A stretch of 64,000 bases of DNA from positions 124,001 through 188,000 of the forward strand of contig NZ_BCQI01000001.1 of NCBI RefSeq assembly GCF_001544355.1, written 5' to 3'. Origin of the DNA: Alicyclobacillus acidiphilus NBRC 100859 (lineage in GTDB: Bacteria > Bacillota > Bacilli > Alicyclobacillales > Alicyclobacillaceae). Positions 43,992 to 53,530 of this stretch are shown piece after piece. Positions within the stretch are counted from its first letter, which is position 1. Each line of letters starts with the position of its first letter. The notes beneath the pieces are model-generated. The model made no database searches. It was given only the letters and a program-made list of their open reading frames with translations, and was not told the DNA's origin. Position numbers and translations under genes: made by a program.

Positions 43992-45386
43992 TTATAGAAT
44001 GAATTGGCTCATGTCCCGATTTACGACAATATTGCCCAACTTCTCATCGACGTACTGTTTCGTGATCTGGATCGACTCAAGCGTGACATCAGGCGCTTCG
44101 AATGACAGATCCTCCAAGACTTTCTCGACCAGCGTGTGCAGTCGACGAGCGCCGATGTTCTCCGTGTCTTGGTTTACCTGTTGTGACATCTCCGCGATGC
44201 GATCAATCGCCTCGTCCGTAAATTCCACGTGAACTCCCTCAGTTTCCAACAACGCCGTGTACTGTTTCAACAGCGAGTGCTCGGGTTCACGCAGGATCCG
44301 AACAAAATCTTCCTTCGTCAAGGCCTCCAATTCGACACGAATCGGAAAACGCCCCTGGAGTTCAGGAATCAAATCGGACGGCTTCGCCATATGAAACGCC
44401 CCGGCTCCAATGAACAGCATGTAATCCGTCTTCACCGCGCCGTACTTGGTCGTCACCGTGGAGCCCTCGACGATCGGAAGGATGTCCCGCTGCACGCCCT
44501 CGCGCGAGACGTCGGCGCCGCGCTGCTCTTTCCCCGCGATTTTGTCCATCTCATCGATAAAAATGATCCCGTGATTTTCCGCTCGATAAATCGCTTCCGC
44601 CGTAACGGCATCCATGTCAATCAAGCGCTGAGCTTCCTCCTGGGTGAGGATTCTGCGCGCTTCGCGAACGGTCATCTTGCGCTTCTTCGTGTTCTTCGGC
44701 AACAAGTTGCCCAAAGCTTCCTGCAAATTGCCGAGGCCTTCGGCACCCATGCCTGGCACAAAACCGATCGGCAAGGCCCCCGCTTGCTCCTCGACGTCGA
44801 TCTCGATATATCGATCCTCAAGTTCCCCCATCTCGAGCTGACGTTTCATTCGGGCGCGTTCGGATCGAATGCTTTCCGAACTCGGCTCGGCTTCCCGCTC
44901 TTGATGCGCAGCACCGCCAAACAACATTTCGAACGGATTTTTCATGCTCTTTCGCGCGCTGGGATCCGGGACAAGCGCCTCCACAATTCGGTCGTTCGCG
45001 CGGCGTTCCGCGTCGTCCTTGACTTTCTCAGCATACTCAGACTTCACCATTCGGACGGCGGTCTCTACGAGATCTCGAACCATGGCCTCCACATCGCGCC
45101 CGACGTAGCCGACCTCCGTGAATTTCGTAGCTTCCACCTTGATGAACGGCGCCCCCACCAGTTTGCTGAGACGCCTCGCGATCTCGGTCTTGCCCACGCC
45201 TGTGGGCCCAATCATCAAAATATTTTTCGGTGTCACTTCCGCTTGGAGCTCAGGGCTCAATTGCGCACGGCGAGCACGATTGCGCAAGGCGACTGCCACG
45301 GCCCGCTTCGCTTGGCGCTGTCCAACGATATATCGATCCAGGTGTTCGACAATCTGCCGCGGCGTCAGTTCTCGTTGCAAACTCAT
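43992..45386 (-). CDS. hslU: ATP-dependent protease ATPase subunit HslU (ClpY)
   Basis: A 464-residue AAA+ unfoldase that feeds substrates to HslV. Walker A GPTGVGKT is at residues 60-67. The pore motif follows as [11 protein letters not shown]. Walker B is [11 protein letters not shown], and the C-terminal HslV-activating tail ends NRDMSQFIL. An insertion (I) domain spans about residues 110-245. It has AAGGAGG upstream and lies 12 bases after hslV. It is the last gene of the group before a strong terminator. Confidence 0.97.
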   Translation of the reverse strand: MSLQRELTPRQIVEHLDRYIVGQRQAKRAVAVALRNRARRAQLSPELQAEVTPKNILMIGPTGVGKTEIARRLSKLVGAPFIKVEATKFTEVGYVGRDVEAMVRDLVETAVRMVKSEYAEKVKDDAERRANDRIVEALVPDPSARKSMKNPFEMLFGGAAHQEREAEPSSESIRSERARMKRQLEMGELEDRYIEIDVEEQAGALPIGFVPGMGAEGLGNLQEALGNLLPKNTKKRKMTVREARRILTQEEAQRLIDMDAVTAEAIYRAENHGIIFIDEMDKIAGKEQRGADVSREGVQRDILPIVEGSTVTTKYGAVKTDYMLFIGAGAFHMAKPSDLIPELQGRFPIRVELEALTKEDFVRILREPEHSLLKQYTALLETEGVHVEFTDEAIDRIAEMSQQVNQDTENIGARRLHTLVEKVLEDLSFEAPDVTLESIQITKQYVDEKLGNIVVNRDMSQFIL

Positions 45387-45398
45387 TGCACGACCTCC

Positions 45399-45941
45399 TT
45401 ATCCAACTGATTCGACGATGATGTGATCATTGGTAAACACGCAGATCTCCGACGCGATCTCCAATGCCTGTCTGGCGACTTGTGAGACTTCAAGATCCGT
45501 ATTTCGCGCCAATGCTCGGCCGGCTGCCAACGCGAAAGCGCCGCCTGACCCAATCGCACAGATGCCGTCGTCTGGCTGAATCACTTCGCCGCCGCCGGAA
45601 ACAATGAGCAAGTCCTCTGTATTCATGACGAGCAACATGGCTTCCAATTTCTGAAGCACCTTGTCGGAGCGCCATTCCTTGGCGAGTTCCACAGCGGCGC
45701 GCTGCAGATTGCCCTGAAATTCCTCCAGCCGCTTTTCAAATTTCTCGAACAGCGTAAACGCGTCCGCCACAGACCCGGCAAACCCAGCGACGACCTGATT
45801 GCGATAGAGCCTCCTGACCTTCTTGGCCCCTTGCTTCATGATCATGCTGTTCCCCAAGGTCACTTGTCCGTCGCCGGCCATGGCGCCTTTGCCGTCCTTC
45901 AATATGGCGAATATCGTCGTCGCATGCATCGAATTGTCCAT
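45399..45941 (-). CDS. hslV: ATP-dependent protease subunit HslV (ClpQ)
   Basis: A 180-residue proteasome-like peptidase. The N-terminus reads [13 protein letters not shown]. By alignment with HslV of other bacteria the catalytic threonine is T8, so a seven-residue propeptide would have to be removed. In B. subtilis ClpQ (MSSFHATTIF) a serine right after the start Met is the proposed nucleophile, but here residue 2 is Asp. Other conserved parts are [30 protein letters not shown] and [12 protein letters not shown]. The ATG at 45941 has an AAAGGTG site. Confidence 0.95.
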   Translation of the reverse strand: MDNSMHATTIFAILKDGKGAMAGDGQVTLGNSMIMKQGAKKVRRLYRNQVVAGFAGSVADAFTLFEKFEKRLEEFQGNLQRAAVELAKEWRSDKVLQKLEAMLLVMNTEDLLIVSGGGEVIQPDDGICAIGSGGAFALAAGRALARNTDLEVSQVARQALEIASEICVFTNDHIIVESVG

Positions 45942-45954
45942 GCTATCACACCTT

Positions 45955-46842
45955 TCACGATTTCCGTTCCGATCTCGGATGCGCCTTTTGGTATACTTTC
46001 GCCAAGCGGTCCTTCGTCGTGTGCGTGTAGATCTGTGTCGACGAGAGGCTCGCGTGGCCCAACAGTTCCTGCACCGACCGCAAATCCGCGCCCCCGTCAA
46101 GCAAATGGGTGGCAAACGTGTGCCTCAAGCCGTGCACGTGCAGGGAACGAAGACCTGGCACCTCTGCGATTCGTCGCTCCAGAAGGCGCCGGACACTGCG
46201 ATCCGTCAGACGGCCCCCCTTCTGATTGATAAACAGGGCCTCCGTCGACGCTCGCTTGCGGCGCGCCAAGAGATACCGCTCCAACGCGTCCTGCGCCTGT
46301 CGCCCCAGAAGCACGTAGCGTTCTTTTCCACCCTTCCCCCGCACAAGCGCATAGCCTTCTTCCAGAGAAACGTCGCCGATATCGAGCGATACGCACTCGG
46401 ATACGCGCACCCCAGTGGCATAGATGAACTCAAGCAGGGCTCGATCTCGCAGGGACGCGAAATCGTTCCCCGAAATGCGGCTCAACAACTGGTCCATCTC
46501 TTCTTGGTAATAGTGCCTCGGAATGGTTTTGTCGCGTTTTGGAGAAGACAGCAACCGCGCCGCATTTTGTGGAATCTGCTCTTCTTGCTGCAAGTAATCG
46601 AAAAAGGTGCGAATGCAGGACAGCCTGCGTGCGACACTCGATTTCGCTTGACCATGGCTCATTTGAGAAGCGAGGAAGGCACGCAATTCGCGAAGCGTAA
46701 CCTCTTCAGGCGTTCGTATGCCAACCGATTCCAGAAAATCGACCAGAAGGTGAAGATCCTGAGCGTACGCCAATTTCGTGCGCGGACTCCACTTTGCTTC
46801 TGAATGCGCCAAAAACTGTTCCACGCACGCTCGCAGATGCAT
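45955..46842 (-). CDS. xerC: Tyrosine recombinase XerC (CodV)
   Basis: A 295-residue recombinase that resolves chromosome dimers at dif with XerD. The SAM-like N-terminal core-binding domain covers residues 1-90. The catalytic residues are all present: R146 (ATGVRVSE), K170, H237 and R240 ([12 protein letters not shown]), H263 (LGHASL) and Y272 (TQIYTHT). It begins one base after the trmFO stop and precedes hslV by 13 bases, as codV does in B. subtilis. It is housekeeping, not a sign of an integrated element. Confidence 0.95.
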   Translation of the reverse strand: MHLRACVEQFLAHSEAKWSPRTKLAYAQDLHLLVDFLESVGIRTPEEVTLRELRAFLASQMSHGQAKSSVARRLSCIRTFFDYLQQEEQIPQNAARLLSSPKRDKTIPRHYYQEEMDQLLSRISGNDFASLRDRALLEFIYATGVRVSECVSLDIGDVSLEEGYALVRGKGGKERYVLLGRQAQDALERYLLARRKRASTEALFINQKGGRLTDRSVRRLLERRIAEVPGLRSLHVHGLRHTFATHLLDGGADLRSVQELLGHASLSSTQIYTHTTKDRLAKVYQKAHPRSERKS

Positions 46843-46843
46843 A

Positions 46844-48163
46844 TCAGTTCACCTCGTGAGCAGAGATATGGGCTGCGAGATCGGCGAGTGCTCTATCGGC
46901 GTACGCCTGATTGCGCTGCCTCTTATCTTTTATACGCTCAGGCAACGACGGGAACAACCCAAATGTTGCATTCATCGGCTGGAAGTTGTCAGGCGAAGTA
47001 TGTGTAATGTAATGAGCCAGGCTTCCAATCGCCGTGGTGTTTGGCAGAACGATTGGTTCTCTGCCGAACGCGACCAAGGCGGCGTTGATGCCAGCCAACA
47101 GTCCCGAGGCCGCCGACTCCACGTATCCCTCGACACCCGTGATTTGCCCTGCGAAAAACAGATTCTCGCGCTGCTTGGTCTGGTACGTAGGCTGCAAAAT
47201 TTGCGGACTGTTGACGTACGTGTTGCGATGCATCACACCGTAGCGAACAATTTCAGCCTCTTCCAAGCCCGGAATCATCTGAAACACTCGCTTCTGCTCG
47301 CCCCACTTGAGATGCGTTTGAAATCCAACCATGTTAAACAGCGTGGCCGCGCCATTGTCCTGGCGCAGTTGCACGACGGCATACGGGCGCTGCCCAGTTC
47401 TCGGATCGCGAAGACCAACCGGCTTCATTGGACCAAACAGCAAGGTCTGGCGTCCTCGCGCCGCCATCACTTCGATGGGCATGCAGCCTTCAAAATATCG
47501 CTCCTCTTCGAAATCTTTCAGTTCAGCCGTCTCCGCCGATATCAACGCGTCGTAGAACGCGTTGAATTCTTCCTCCGTCATTGGGCAATTCAAGTACGCC
47601 GCTTCTCCCTTGTCGTACCTGGACTGGAGAAAGACCTTGTCCATATTCACGGATTCTTTCGTGATGATCGGCGCCGCCGCGTCGAAGAAATAGAGATAAT
47701 CACCGCCAATGAACGAGCGGATGCTCTCCGAAAGCGACGCCGAAGTCAACGGCCCCGTCGCCAAAATGACAATCCCTTCGTCCGGTATGGCAGTGACTTC
47801 TTCTCGACGCACCTCGATATTGGGATGGCTCGAAACCAATTCGGTGACCCGGGCCGAGAATCGTTCGCGATCGACGGCAAGCGCTCCCCCGGCTGGAACG
47901 CTGTGTTCATCCGCCGCTTTCATGATGACCGAGTCCAAGCGTCGCATCTCTTCTTTCAGCAGTCCAACCGCGTTCGTGATGCTGGCCGCTCGAAACGAAT
48001 TCGTACACACGAGTTCGGCAAACTGTTCCGTGTGGTGTGCCGGAGTCTGGCGCACAGGCCGCATTTCATACAGCGTCACGCGCGCCCCGCGCCGCGCCGC
48101 TTGCCACGCCGCTTCCGCTCCCGCCAGACCTGCACCAACGACAGTCACATGTTGATGGCTCAT
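46844..48163 (-). CDS. trmFO: Methylenetetrahydrofolate-tRNA (uracil-54) methyltransferase TrmFO
   Basis: A 439-residue FAD enzyme that makes ribothymidine 54 in the T-loop of tRNAs using methylene-tetrahydrofolate. The FAD-binding [17 protein letters not shown] is near residue 10. Family segments are [20 protein letters not shown], the nucleophile Cys region [18 protein letters not shown] and [15 protein letters not shown]. The ATG at 48163 has GAGGAGG upstream; an in-frame start at 48214 lies before this site. It lies 70 bases after topA. Confidence 0.96.
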   Translation of the reverse strand: MSHQHVTVVGAGLAGAEAAWQAARRGARVTLYEMRPVRQTPAHHTEQFAELVCTNSFRAASITNAVGLLKEEMRRLDSVIMKAADEHSVPAGGALAVDRERFSARVTELVSSHPNIEVRREEVTAIPDEGIVILATGPLTSASLSESIRSFIGGDYLYFFDAAAPIITKESVNMDKVFLQSRYDKGEAAYLNCPMTEEEFNAFYDALISAETAELKDFEEERYFEGCMPIEVMAARGRQTLLFGPMKPVGLRDPRTGQRPYAVVQLRQDNGAATLFNMVGFQTHLKWGEQKRVFQMIPGLEEAEIVRYGVMHRNTYVNSPQILQPTYQTKQRENLFFAGQITGVEGYVESAASGLLAGINAALVAFGREPIVLPNTTAIGSLAHYITHTSPDNFQPMNATFGLFPSLPERIKDKRQRNQAYADRALADLAAHISAHEVN

Positions 48164-48233
48164 AGGCTCAAACCTCCTCGATTGAAAGACGCACTCTGCA
48201 ATCCGGTTCACCATGCTCTACAATCCCGACGAG

Positions 48234-50342
48234 TTAGGACGACTTCCGGGATTCAGACGACTCCGCCAACGGCGCCGCGTGCGGATGCGCCTTCTCGTTG
48301 CTGCACACGACGGTGATTTTGCCCTTGGATGTCTTTTCCACCATCGGATGCTGACAAGTCGGACACAATTGCCCCGTCGGCCTTTGCCACAGCACATAGT
48401 CGCATTCTGGATAGCCGCTGCAACCGAAGAACACTTTCCGCCGCTTCCCACGTCGTTCGAGAAGAACCTTGCCGCACTTCGGACAATTCACTCCAACTTC
48501 CTTGACAATGGGCTTCGTATTGCGACATTCCGGAAATCCCGGACACGCCAAAAACTTTCCGTATCGCCCATTTTTGTAGACCATCATGCGACCGCACTTA
48601 TCGCACGGCACATCAGACACTTCGTCTTTGATCTCGACATGTTCGAGCGACGCTTCGGCCTGTTCCAAGTTCTGTTCAAATTGGCGATAGAAATCGTCCA
48701 ACAACTTGATCCAGTCAGCCTTGCCTTCTTCGACCGAATCCAACTCGTCTTCCATGTTTGCGGTAAAGTCCACGTCAATCAGTTGATCAAAATTCTCCTT
48801 CAACAAATTGACGACGATTTCGCCAAGTTCGGTCGGAATAAAGCGCTTCTGCTCCAACAGGACATAGCCGCGTTTGATAATCGTGTCGATGGTTGGCGCA
48901 TACGTACTGGGGCGTCCAATGCCCAACTCTTCCATGGCTTTGACCAAACTCGATTCCGAATAGCGCGGAGGCGGCTGTGTGAAGTGCTGCTCGGGATCGA
49001 TCTTCGACACCTCGTACACGTCGCCTTCATTGACCGGCGGCAGCAATTTGCCGTTGTCGTCATCGTCCGCATCGTCGTTCCCTTCGATGTAGACGGCCAT
49101 GAACCCAGGGAAGCGAACAACGGATCCCGTCGCTCGGAACCACGCTCCATCGATCTCGGAATCGACCGTCGTCGTATCGAGGATGGCCGACGCCATTTGG
49201 CTCGCGACGAAACGCTCCCATATCAATTTGTACAGACGATATTGGTCCCTCGACAAATGTTCTTTCAACTGTTCAGGATGTCGTAATACCGACGTCGGCC
49301 GAATGCCTTCGTGAGCGTCCTGCGCATCCTCGTTTTTGCTGTACTGACGCGGTTTTTCCGGTACAAACGACGGACCAAACGACCCCGCTATCCATTGCCT
49401 TGCCTCATCCTGAGCGGTCGCCGCGATGCGCGTCGAGTCGGTACGCATATATGTGATAAGACCCACGGAGCCTTCCCCAGGAATATCGAGGCCCTCGTAT
49501 AACTGCTGTGCGACGGACATCGTCTTGAATGCGCGAAACCCCAGTTTGCGGGCCGCCTCCTGCTGCAAACTGCTGGTTGTGAACGGGGCCGCAGGGTTGC
49601 GTCTGCGTTCCGACTTTTTCACGGACCGCACCGTCAACGGTTTGTTCTCGATCCGCTGCAGCAACGACTTGACCGCTTCTTCGTTCGGCAGCGGCGTGCG
49701 TTCGCGATTGTATCCATAAAAACTGGATGTCAGTTTCTTTCCGTCAACGGGCGATGTCACCTGGACGGTCCAGTATTCTTCAGGCTGAAAGCGTCTGATC
49801 TCGTTTTCCCGATCCACAATCAGCCGCACTGCCACCGATTGTACCCGGCCTGCGGACAACCCTTTCTTGACCTTGCGCCACAGCAATGGGCTCAAACGGT
49901 ATCCGACCAATCGATCCAGAATCCGCCGCGTCTGTTGCGCATTCACCAAATCCATATCGATCTTTCTCGGCGACTTAAAAGCTTGCTTCACCGCATCCTT
50001 GGTAATTTCGTGAAACACGACGCGGCAATCGTCGTCCGGATTGAGTTCGAGAATATGCTGGAGATGCCATGCGATAGCTTCCCCTTCGCGATCAGGGTCG
50101 GCCGCAAGATAGACTTTCTTGGCTTTTTTGCTGGCGTTGCGCAATGTCTTGATGACATCGCCCTTGCCGCGAATCGTAATATATTTCGGTTCAAATCCAT
50201 GGTCGACGTCCACGCCGAGTTGTGACTTCGGCAAGTCGCGAACATGTCCCATGGAAGCTTTCACCATATATCGGCTTCCAAGATATTTCCCTATCGTCTT
50301 CGCCTTTGCAGGCGACTCGACGATAACTAAGTAGTCCGCCAA
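48234..50342 (-). CDS. topA: DNA topoisomerase I
   Basis: A 702-residue type IA topoisomerase that relaxes negative supercoils. The Toprim domain starts YLVIVESPAKAKTIGKYLG and contains AADPDREGEAIAWHL. The active-site tyrosine is Y298 in GLITYMRTDSTR. Three C-terminal zinc ribbons are visible: CDKCGRMM...CPGFPEC, CPKCGKVL...CSGYPEC and CPTCQHPM with a final Cys. The TTG at 50342 is 5 bases after GGGGGAG; the frame before it is not homologous. dprA, normally directly upstream, is separated by a 3.2-kb insertion. Confidence 0.96.
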   Translation of the reverse strand: MADYLVIVESPAKAKTIGKYLGSRYMVKASMGHVRDLPKSQLGVDVDHGFEPKYITIRGKGDVIKTLRNASKKAKKVYLAADPDREGEAIAWHLQHILELNPDDDCRVVFHEITKDAVKQAFKSPRKIDMDLVNAQQTRRILDRLVGYRLSPLLWRKVKKGLSAGRVQSVAVRLIVDRENEIRRFQPEEYWTVQVTSPVDGKKLTSSFYGYNRERTPLPNEEAVKSLLQRIENKPLTVRSVKKSERRRNPAAPFTTSSLQQEAARKLGFRAFKTMSVAQQLYEGLDIPGEGSVGLITYMRTDSTRIAATAQDEARQWIAGSFGPSFVPEKPRQYSKNEDAQDAHEGIRPTSVLRHPEQLKEHLSRDQYRLYKLIWERFVASQMASAILDTTTVDSEIDGAWFRATGSVVRFPGFMAVYIEGNDDADDDDNGKLLPPVNEGDVYEVSKIDPEQHFTQPPPRYSESSLVKAMEELGIGRPSTYAPTIDTIIKRGYVLLEQKRFIPTELGEIVVNLLKENFDQLIDVDFTANMEDELDSVEEGKADWIKLLDDFYRQFEQNLEQAEASLEHVEIKDEVSDVPCDKCGRMMVYKNGRYGKFLACPGFPECRNTKPIVKEVGVNCPKCGKVLLERRGKRRKVFFGCSGYPECDYVLWQRPTGQLCPTCQHPMVEKTSKGKITVVCSNEKAHPHAAPLAESSESRKSS

Positions 50343-50399
50343 AACGTCTCCCCCTGTTCGTCGTAACACTAGGCGATGCGGGCAATTTGTTCCACCCAT

Positions 50400-50427
50400 A
50401 TTATCATCGGAGTAAATTTCAATGCAA
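50400..50427 (-). promoter_or_regulatory. Possible topA promoter
   Basis: On the minus strand GATAAT (complement of 50400-50405) lies 16 bases after TTGCAT (complement of 50422-50427), giving a leader of about 50 bases to the TTG. The -35 match is weak, but topA needs its own promoter because the upstream neighbour is divergent. Confidence 0.4.
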
Positions 50428-50498
50428 ACTGACCGCAGTTCTATACTGACGTAATTTGGTTCGCCGATCCATAGTGTATTGTGTCGAGTTTCTTCTAT

Positions 50499-50504
50499 TA
50501 TAAT
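50499..50504 (+). promoter_or_regulatory. -10 box for the MYG1-like gene
   Basis: A perfect TATAAT lies 55 bases before the start codon in the A+T-rich divergent region between topA and the MYG1-like gene. No consensus -35 box is seen at the right distance. Confidence 0.35.
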
Positions 50505-50558
50505 GGAATCCTGTTGATGACTTGGTGAGCATCATGCACAGCGAAGGGCGGTAAAAAG

Positions 50559-51440
50559 ATGATTATCGGTACACATCACGGCAAATTCCACGCAGACGAA
50601 GTCCTCGCGGTAGCCATCTTACGCCAGTTGGAGCCGGATGCGTCCATCGTCCGGTCCCGCGATCCCGAAACATTATCCACGTGCGATATCGTGGTGGACG
50701 TCAATCGATCTCCGTACGACCATCATACGACCGACAAACAGTACAGAACCAACGGCATTCCGTTCGCGTCAGCCGGGCTCGTCTGGCGAGACTTCGGCGT
50801 CTCGGTCATCACCGCCATGGGCGCGGACGAGGCGACCGGCATCACCCTGCGCGATCTCATCGACGAAAAGGTAATTCAGGCGATCGACGCGATCGACAAC
50901 GGAGTGGACCTGGAACGCGATGCGCGAATCAAAGGAATTTCCGAAGTTATTGGCACGTTCAATCCGCCGTGGAACTCCGACGGCGACGAGAATGAGGCAT
51001 TCGAGCGAGCCGTTCGCTTCGCGTCCGAGATCCTGCAAAATTACATACGCAGCGAGTGGAGCAGGCTGGAAGCCATCGATGTTGTGAAAAGCGCGTTCGA
51101 ACGCCGCCCCCGCCCTGAACTGCTCGTATTGGAACGATTCTGTCCGTGGACGGAGACACTGCTGGAGATCGATACCTCCCAACAGGTTCTGTATGTGGTT
51201 TTTCCGGATAAGACCGGGCAATATCGGCTGCAGGTCGTGCCAAAGAATCCAGGCACGTTTGTGGCGCGAAAGCCTCTTCCTGCTCGTTGGGCCGGGTTGG
51301 ATGGGCCCGAATTCGCAGCGGCATCAGGAACGCCTGACGGCATATTCTGCCACCCCGCCAGGTTTATCGCCGGAGCCGGCAGCCTTCAAGGCATTTTGCA
51401 GCTTGCCGAACAGGCGATCCAGGAACCAGTGGAGAATTAA
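50559..51440 (+). CDS. MYG1-family (UPF0160) metal-dependent protein, putative 3'-5' exonuclease
   Basis: A 293-residue DHH-like protein. The metal-site motifs are THHGKFHADE at residues 5-14 and VVDVNRSPYDHH at residues 45-56, with a later AIDAIDNGVD. Human MYG1 of this family is a 3'-5' RNA exonuclease; bacterial members are uncharacterised. No signal peptide is seen. The ATG follows AAGGGCGG. It is a plus-strand gene placed between divergent topA and the convergent LysM hydrolase gene, breaking the usual dprA-topA pair. Confidence 0.85.
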   Translation: MIIGTHHGKFHADEVLAVAILRQLEPDASIVRSRDPETLSTCDIVVDVNRSPYDHHTTDKQYRTNGIPFASAGLVWRDFGVSVITAMGADEATGITLRDLIDEKVIQAIDAIDNGVDLERDARIKGISEVIGTFNPPWNSDGDENEAFERAVRFASEILQNYIRSEWSRLEAIDVVKSAFERRPRPELLVLERFCPWTETLLEIDTSQQVLYVVFPDKTGQYRLQVVPKNPGTFVARKPLPARWAGLDGPEFAAASGTPDGIFCHPARFIAGAGSLQGILQLAEQAIQEPVEN

Positions 51441-51478
51441 GCGGCTCCTTGGCTTCCGCTTCAGATCCTATGGCCGAC

Positions 51479-51516
51479 GGCAAAAGGACTGCCTAGAACC
51501 GGGCAGCCCTTTTGCC
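51479..51516. terminator. Probable bidirectional terminator hairpin
   Basis: A 15-bp stem with one A-C mismatch (51479-51493 with 51502-51516, loop 8) lies 38 bases after the MYG1-like gene and 39 bases after the convergent LysM gene. It has a T-run only inside the stem arm, so release efficiency is uncertain. Confidence 0.6.
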
Positions 51517-51555
51517 TGTTGCGCCTTTGGATCCCATGCCCGTGGAAATGCACAA

Positions 51556-52386
51556 CTACCGGGCAAATACGAAATCGCCAATCGAAGTTATGGATGGCTG
51601 AGAGCGTACCCAACTGACGCTCGGAGTCTTCGCCGGATTGTAAAACACCAAGGCGCCGGGGACAACATCCTCCCCACGGCTCAACACGTCCATGGCAGCC
51701 TCGTCGTTCAACGCTGTCGGATTGGTATAAATGTAACCATTCTCCACACAGGTAAATTGATAATGTCCGTCGATGACTTGGAATACGACATCCTTCACCG
51801 TCTTCCCGTATGAACCGGCTTTCAGCCGATGAAGAATGACGTCGCCCACGGCAATCTGAGCTTTTAAAGGTTCGCTGCCAGCCTCCGCGTGGATGACGTG
51901 CTCCATCCAATACAAGTTCGACGAAGTGTCTGCCGATGCAGGGACCTTCGCAGTACCAGATGAAACAGACACGGCCTTCACCGGAGCGGTGGCTTGGCTA
52001 GATGCCTTAATCCGAAGAGTCGTTCCCACCAGAAGATTTTTCGGTTGCACGGTTGGGTTCAGGGACTCCAGACGAGAAACGGACATTCCATACCGTTTCG
52101 CGATATTGAACAGCGTATCGCCTGGCCGAACCACGTAGGTCGAGGGGCTTGTTGAGGAACCACTGGTTTGCGGCAATTGAAGTTTCGTTCCGGGCTGCAG
52201 CTTGGTCGGATCGACATTGGGATTTGCCGATTCAAGCGCTTGAACCGACACACCCTCCTGTTTGGCGATGGTCCACATCGTCTGTCCTTTGGACACGGTG
52301 ACAGTGCTGGCAAAAGCCGTGGATACTGCAAGACAACCTGTAAGAACCATAGCTGAGATAGATAGTGTTGATCGTACACGCCACAA
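51556..52386 (-). CDS. Secreted cell-wall hydrolase: two LysM domains and a SleB-type hydrolase domain
   Basis: A 276-residue exported protein. A signal peptide (MWRVRSTLSISAMVLTGCLA) is followed by LysM 1 (residues about 27-72, VTVSKGQTMWTIAKQEGVSV), LysM 2 (about 80-125, YVVRPGDTLFNIAKRYGMSV) and a C-terminal SleB/Hydrolase_2 domain starting YWMEHVIHAEAGSEPLKAQI, with the probable catalytic Glu in HAEAGSEP. It would cut peptidoglycan in growth or spore germination. I chose the TTG at 52386, 10 bases after AGAGGA; a TTG at 52395 is also possible. A c-di-AMP riboswitch lies directly upstream. Confidence 0.88.
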   Translation of the reverse strand: MWRVRSTLSISAMVLTGCLAVSTAFASTVTVSKGQTMWTIAKQEGVSVQALESANPNVDPTKLQPGTKLQLPQTSGSSTSPSTYVVRPGDTLFNIAKRYGMSVSRLESLNPTVQPKNLLVGTTLRIKASSQATAPVKAVSVSSGTAKVPASADTSSNLYWMEHVIHAEAGSEPLKAQIAVGDVILHRLKAGSYGKTVKDVVFQVIDGHYQFTCVENGYIYTNPTALNDEAAMDVLSRGEDVVPGALVFYNPAKTPSVSWVRSQPSITSIGDFVFAR

Positions 52387-52404
52387 AAGCTTCAAATCCT
52401 CTCG

Positions 52405-52527
52405 TTTTGCCTCCGAGGTTAGTTGTCGGGTTCGGATGACGAGACACCCGCCGCTCACAGCGATTCACCCCAAGGTCAGTTGACCAAGAATCCCCCGTAC
52501 GCCACGATCCGTGGCGATTCGGCACAG
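52405..52527 (-). promoter_or_regulatory. c-di-AMP riboswitch (ydaO-yuaA type)
   Basis: On the minus strand the leader of the LysM/SleB gene contains the ydaO hallmarks: GCCGAATC at the 5' side, GGGGTGAATC in the middle and CCGAACCCGACAACTAACCT at the 3' side, ending GGAGGC to close P1. Such elements commonly control cell-wall hydrolases in Firmicutes and switch genes off when c-di-AMP is high. A possible promoter (TTGATA, 17 bases, TACTGT; complement of 52524-52552) overlaps the 5' edge. No clear terminator platform is visible, so the control may act near the ribosome binding site. Confidence 0.88.
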
Positions 52528-52595
52528 TATTTGACTTGAGAAAGTATATCAAATCCTTTTGCGAGAGGGAAAGGCAAAAAAATTGACATCTGTGT

Positions 52596-53489
52596 TCAAG
52601 GTCGTTGCGTTCGCTCCGGTGCAGATATCGTGACGAGCGTTCCATAGTCCGTCAGTTCCCATAGACGTTTGGCATCGGCCACAGACATCTCCACACACCC
52701 TACGCTCTGCGGAAATCCGTAACGAGGACGAACCAGGCCGTGCAAAGCTTCTCCTCTATAAAAGAAGCTCACATATGGAACGTGGTCGACGCGATATCGC
52801 CGACCGCTTGGACTGATTCCGTCCATGGTCTGACTGCGGGTACGAAGGTAGATGACATGAGTGCCAGTGTGTGTGGCCGCAGCCTGAATTCCGGTGGAGC
52901 AAATGGCTCGAAACACCCATCGTCCGTCCTGCCACACGTGGACGGTTTGGGGTATCGATTGATCGACATAGACATAACGGTACGGATGTCTTGCGTGAAG
53001 CTGCAACTCGAAAGACAATTGTAACGCCCGAAAAACGGCCGGACCCGCAAATCCGTCGACGGGCAACCCATGCTCGAGTTGGAACGTCATCACTGCGCCT
53101 TTCGTCAACACGTTGTAGGTTGACGGGTTCCACAACTGCCGCAGACTGTCCGGCACGTTTGGATAACGCCACCGAAACAGACCGATGGCGGGCGAGTCCG
53201 GCGACAGATCATACATGGCTTCGACGGGCGTGGTCGGAACGAATTCAAGAGGCAAATAGCCCAATTCCGACAGTACTTCATGTAAATAGAGCACGCTTGC
53301 GGTTTCATCCCCTATGGTGACCACCCTGGGCCGCGCAATCGAGGACGGCGTCTCCCGGGCCGGTGTTTGACTCTGGGATGGTGACTGAACCGCAGCCATT
53401 GCGGTTGACACGGACAAACCAGCCGCAAATGTGCACACTGCGAACAACAAAAGCATCCGATGTCGGCGAACGGACTTCGTTTGGCGCAT
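52596..53489 (-). CDS. Secreted L,D-transpeptidase (YkuD family) with peptidoglycan-binding region
   Basis: A 297-residue exported protein with a signal peptide (MLLLFAVCTFAAGLSVSTAM region). A peptidoglycan-binding-type region (ETASVLYLHEVLSELGYLPL to LEHGLPVDGFAGPAVFRAL) is followed by a YkuD catalytic domain. The catalytic core is H250 (HGLVRPRYGFP) and C265 in SVGCVEM. The family usually has SHGCIRM or similar; His and Arg are replaced by Val and Glu. It probably makes 3-3 cross-links or anchors in peptidoglycan or the spore wall. The ATG follows GGGAGGGA. It lies 41 bases downstream of dprA. Confidence 0.87.
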   Translation of the reverse strand: MRQTKSVRRHRMLLLFAVCTFAAGLSVSTAMAAVQSPSQSQTPARETPSSIARPRVVTIGDETASVLYLHEVLSELGYLPLEFVPTTPVEAMYDLSPDSPAIGLFRWRYPNVPDSLRQLWNPSTYNVLTKGAVMTFQLEHGLPVDGFAGPAVFRALQLSFELQLHARHPYRYVYVDQSIPQTVHVWQDGRWVFRAICSTGIQAAATHTGTHVIYLRTRSQTMDGISPSGRRYRVDHVPYVSFFYRGEALHGLVRPRYGFPQSVGCVEMSVADAKRLWELTDYGTLVTISAPERTQRP

Positions 53490-53530
53490 GAACGATCCCT
53501 CCCGTTCGTAGGATGCGAACGAAACGGGTG

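Noticed and set aside
45955-46842. xerC as a sign of an integrated mobile element
   Set aside because: It sits in the conserved trmFO-xerC-hslVU order and matches the housekeeping recombinase; no attachment repeats or phage genes are nearby.
48213-49286. A 357-codon plus-strand frame opposite topA
   Set aside because: Opposite the topA C-terminal domain and zinc ribbons, with no family pattern or translation start signal.
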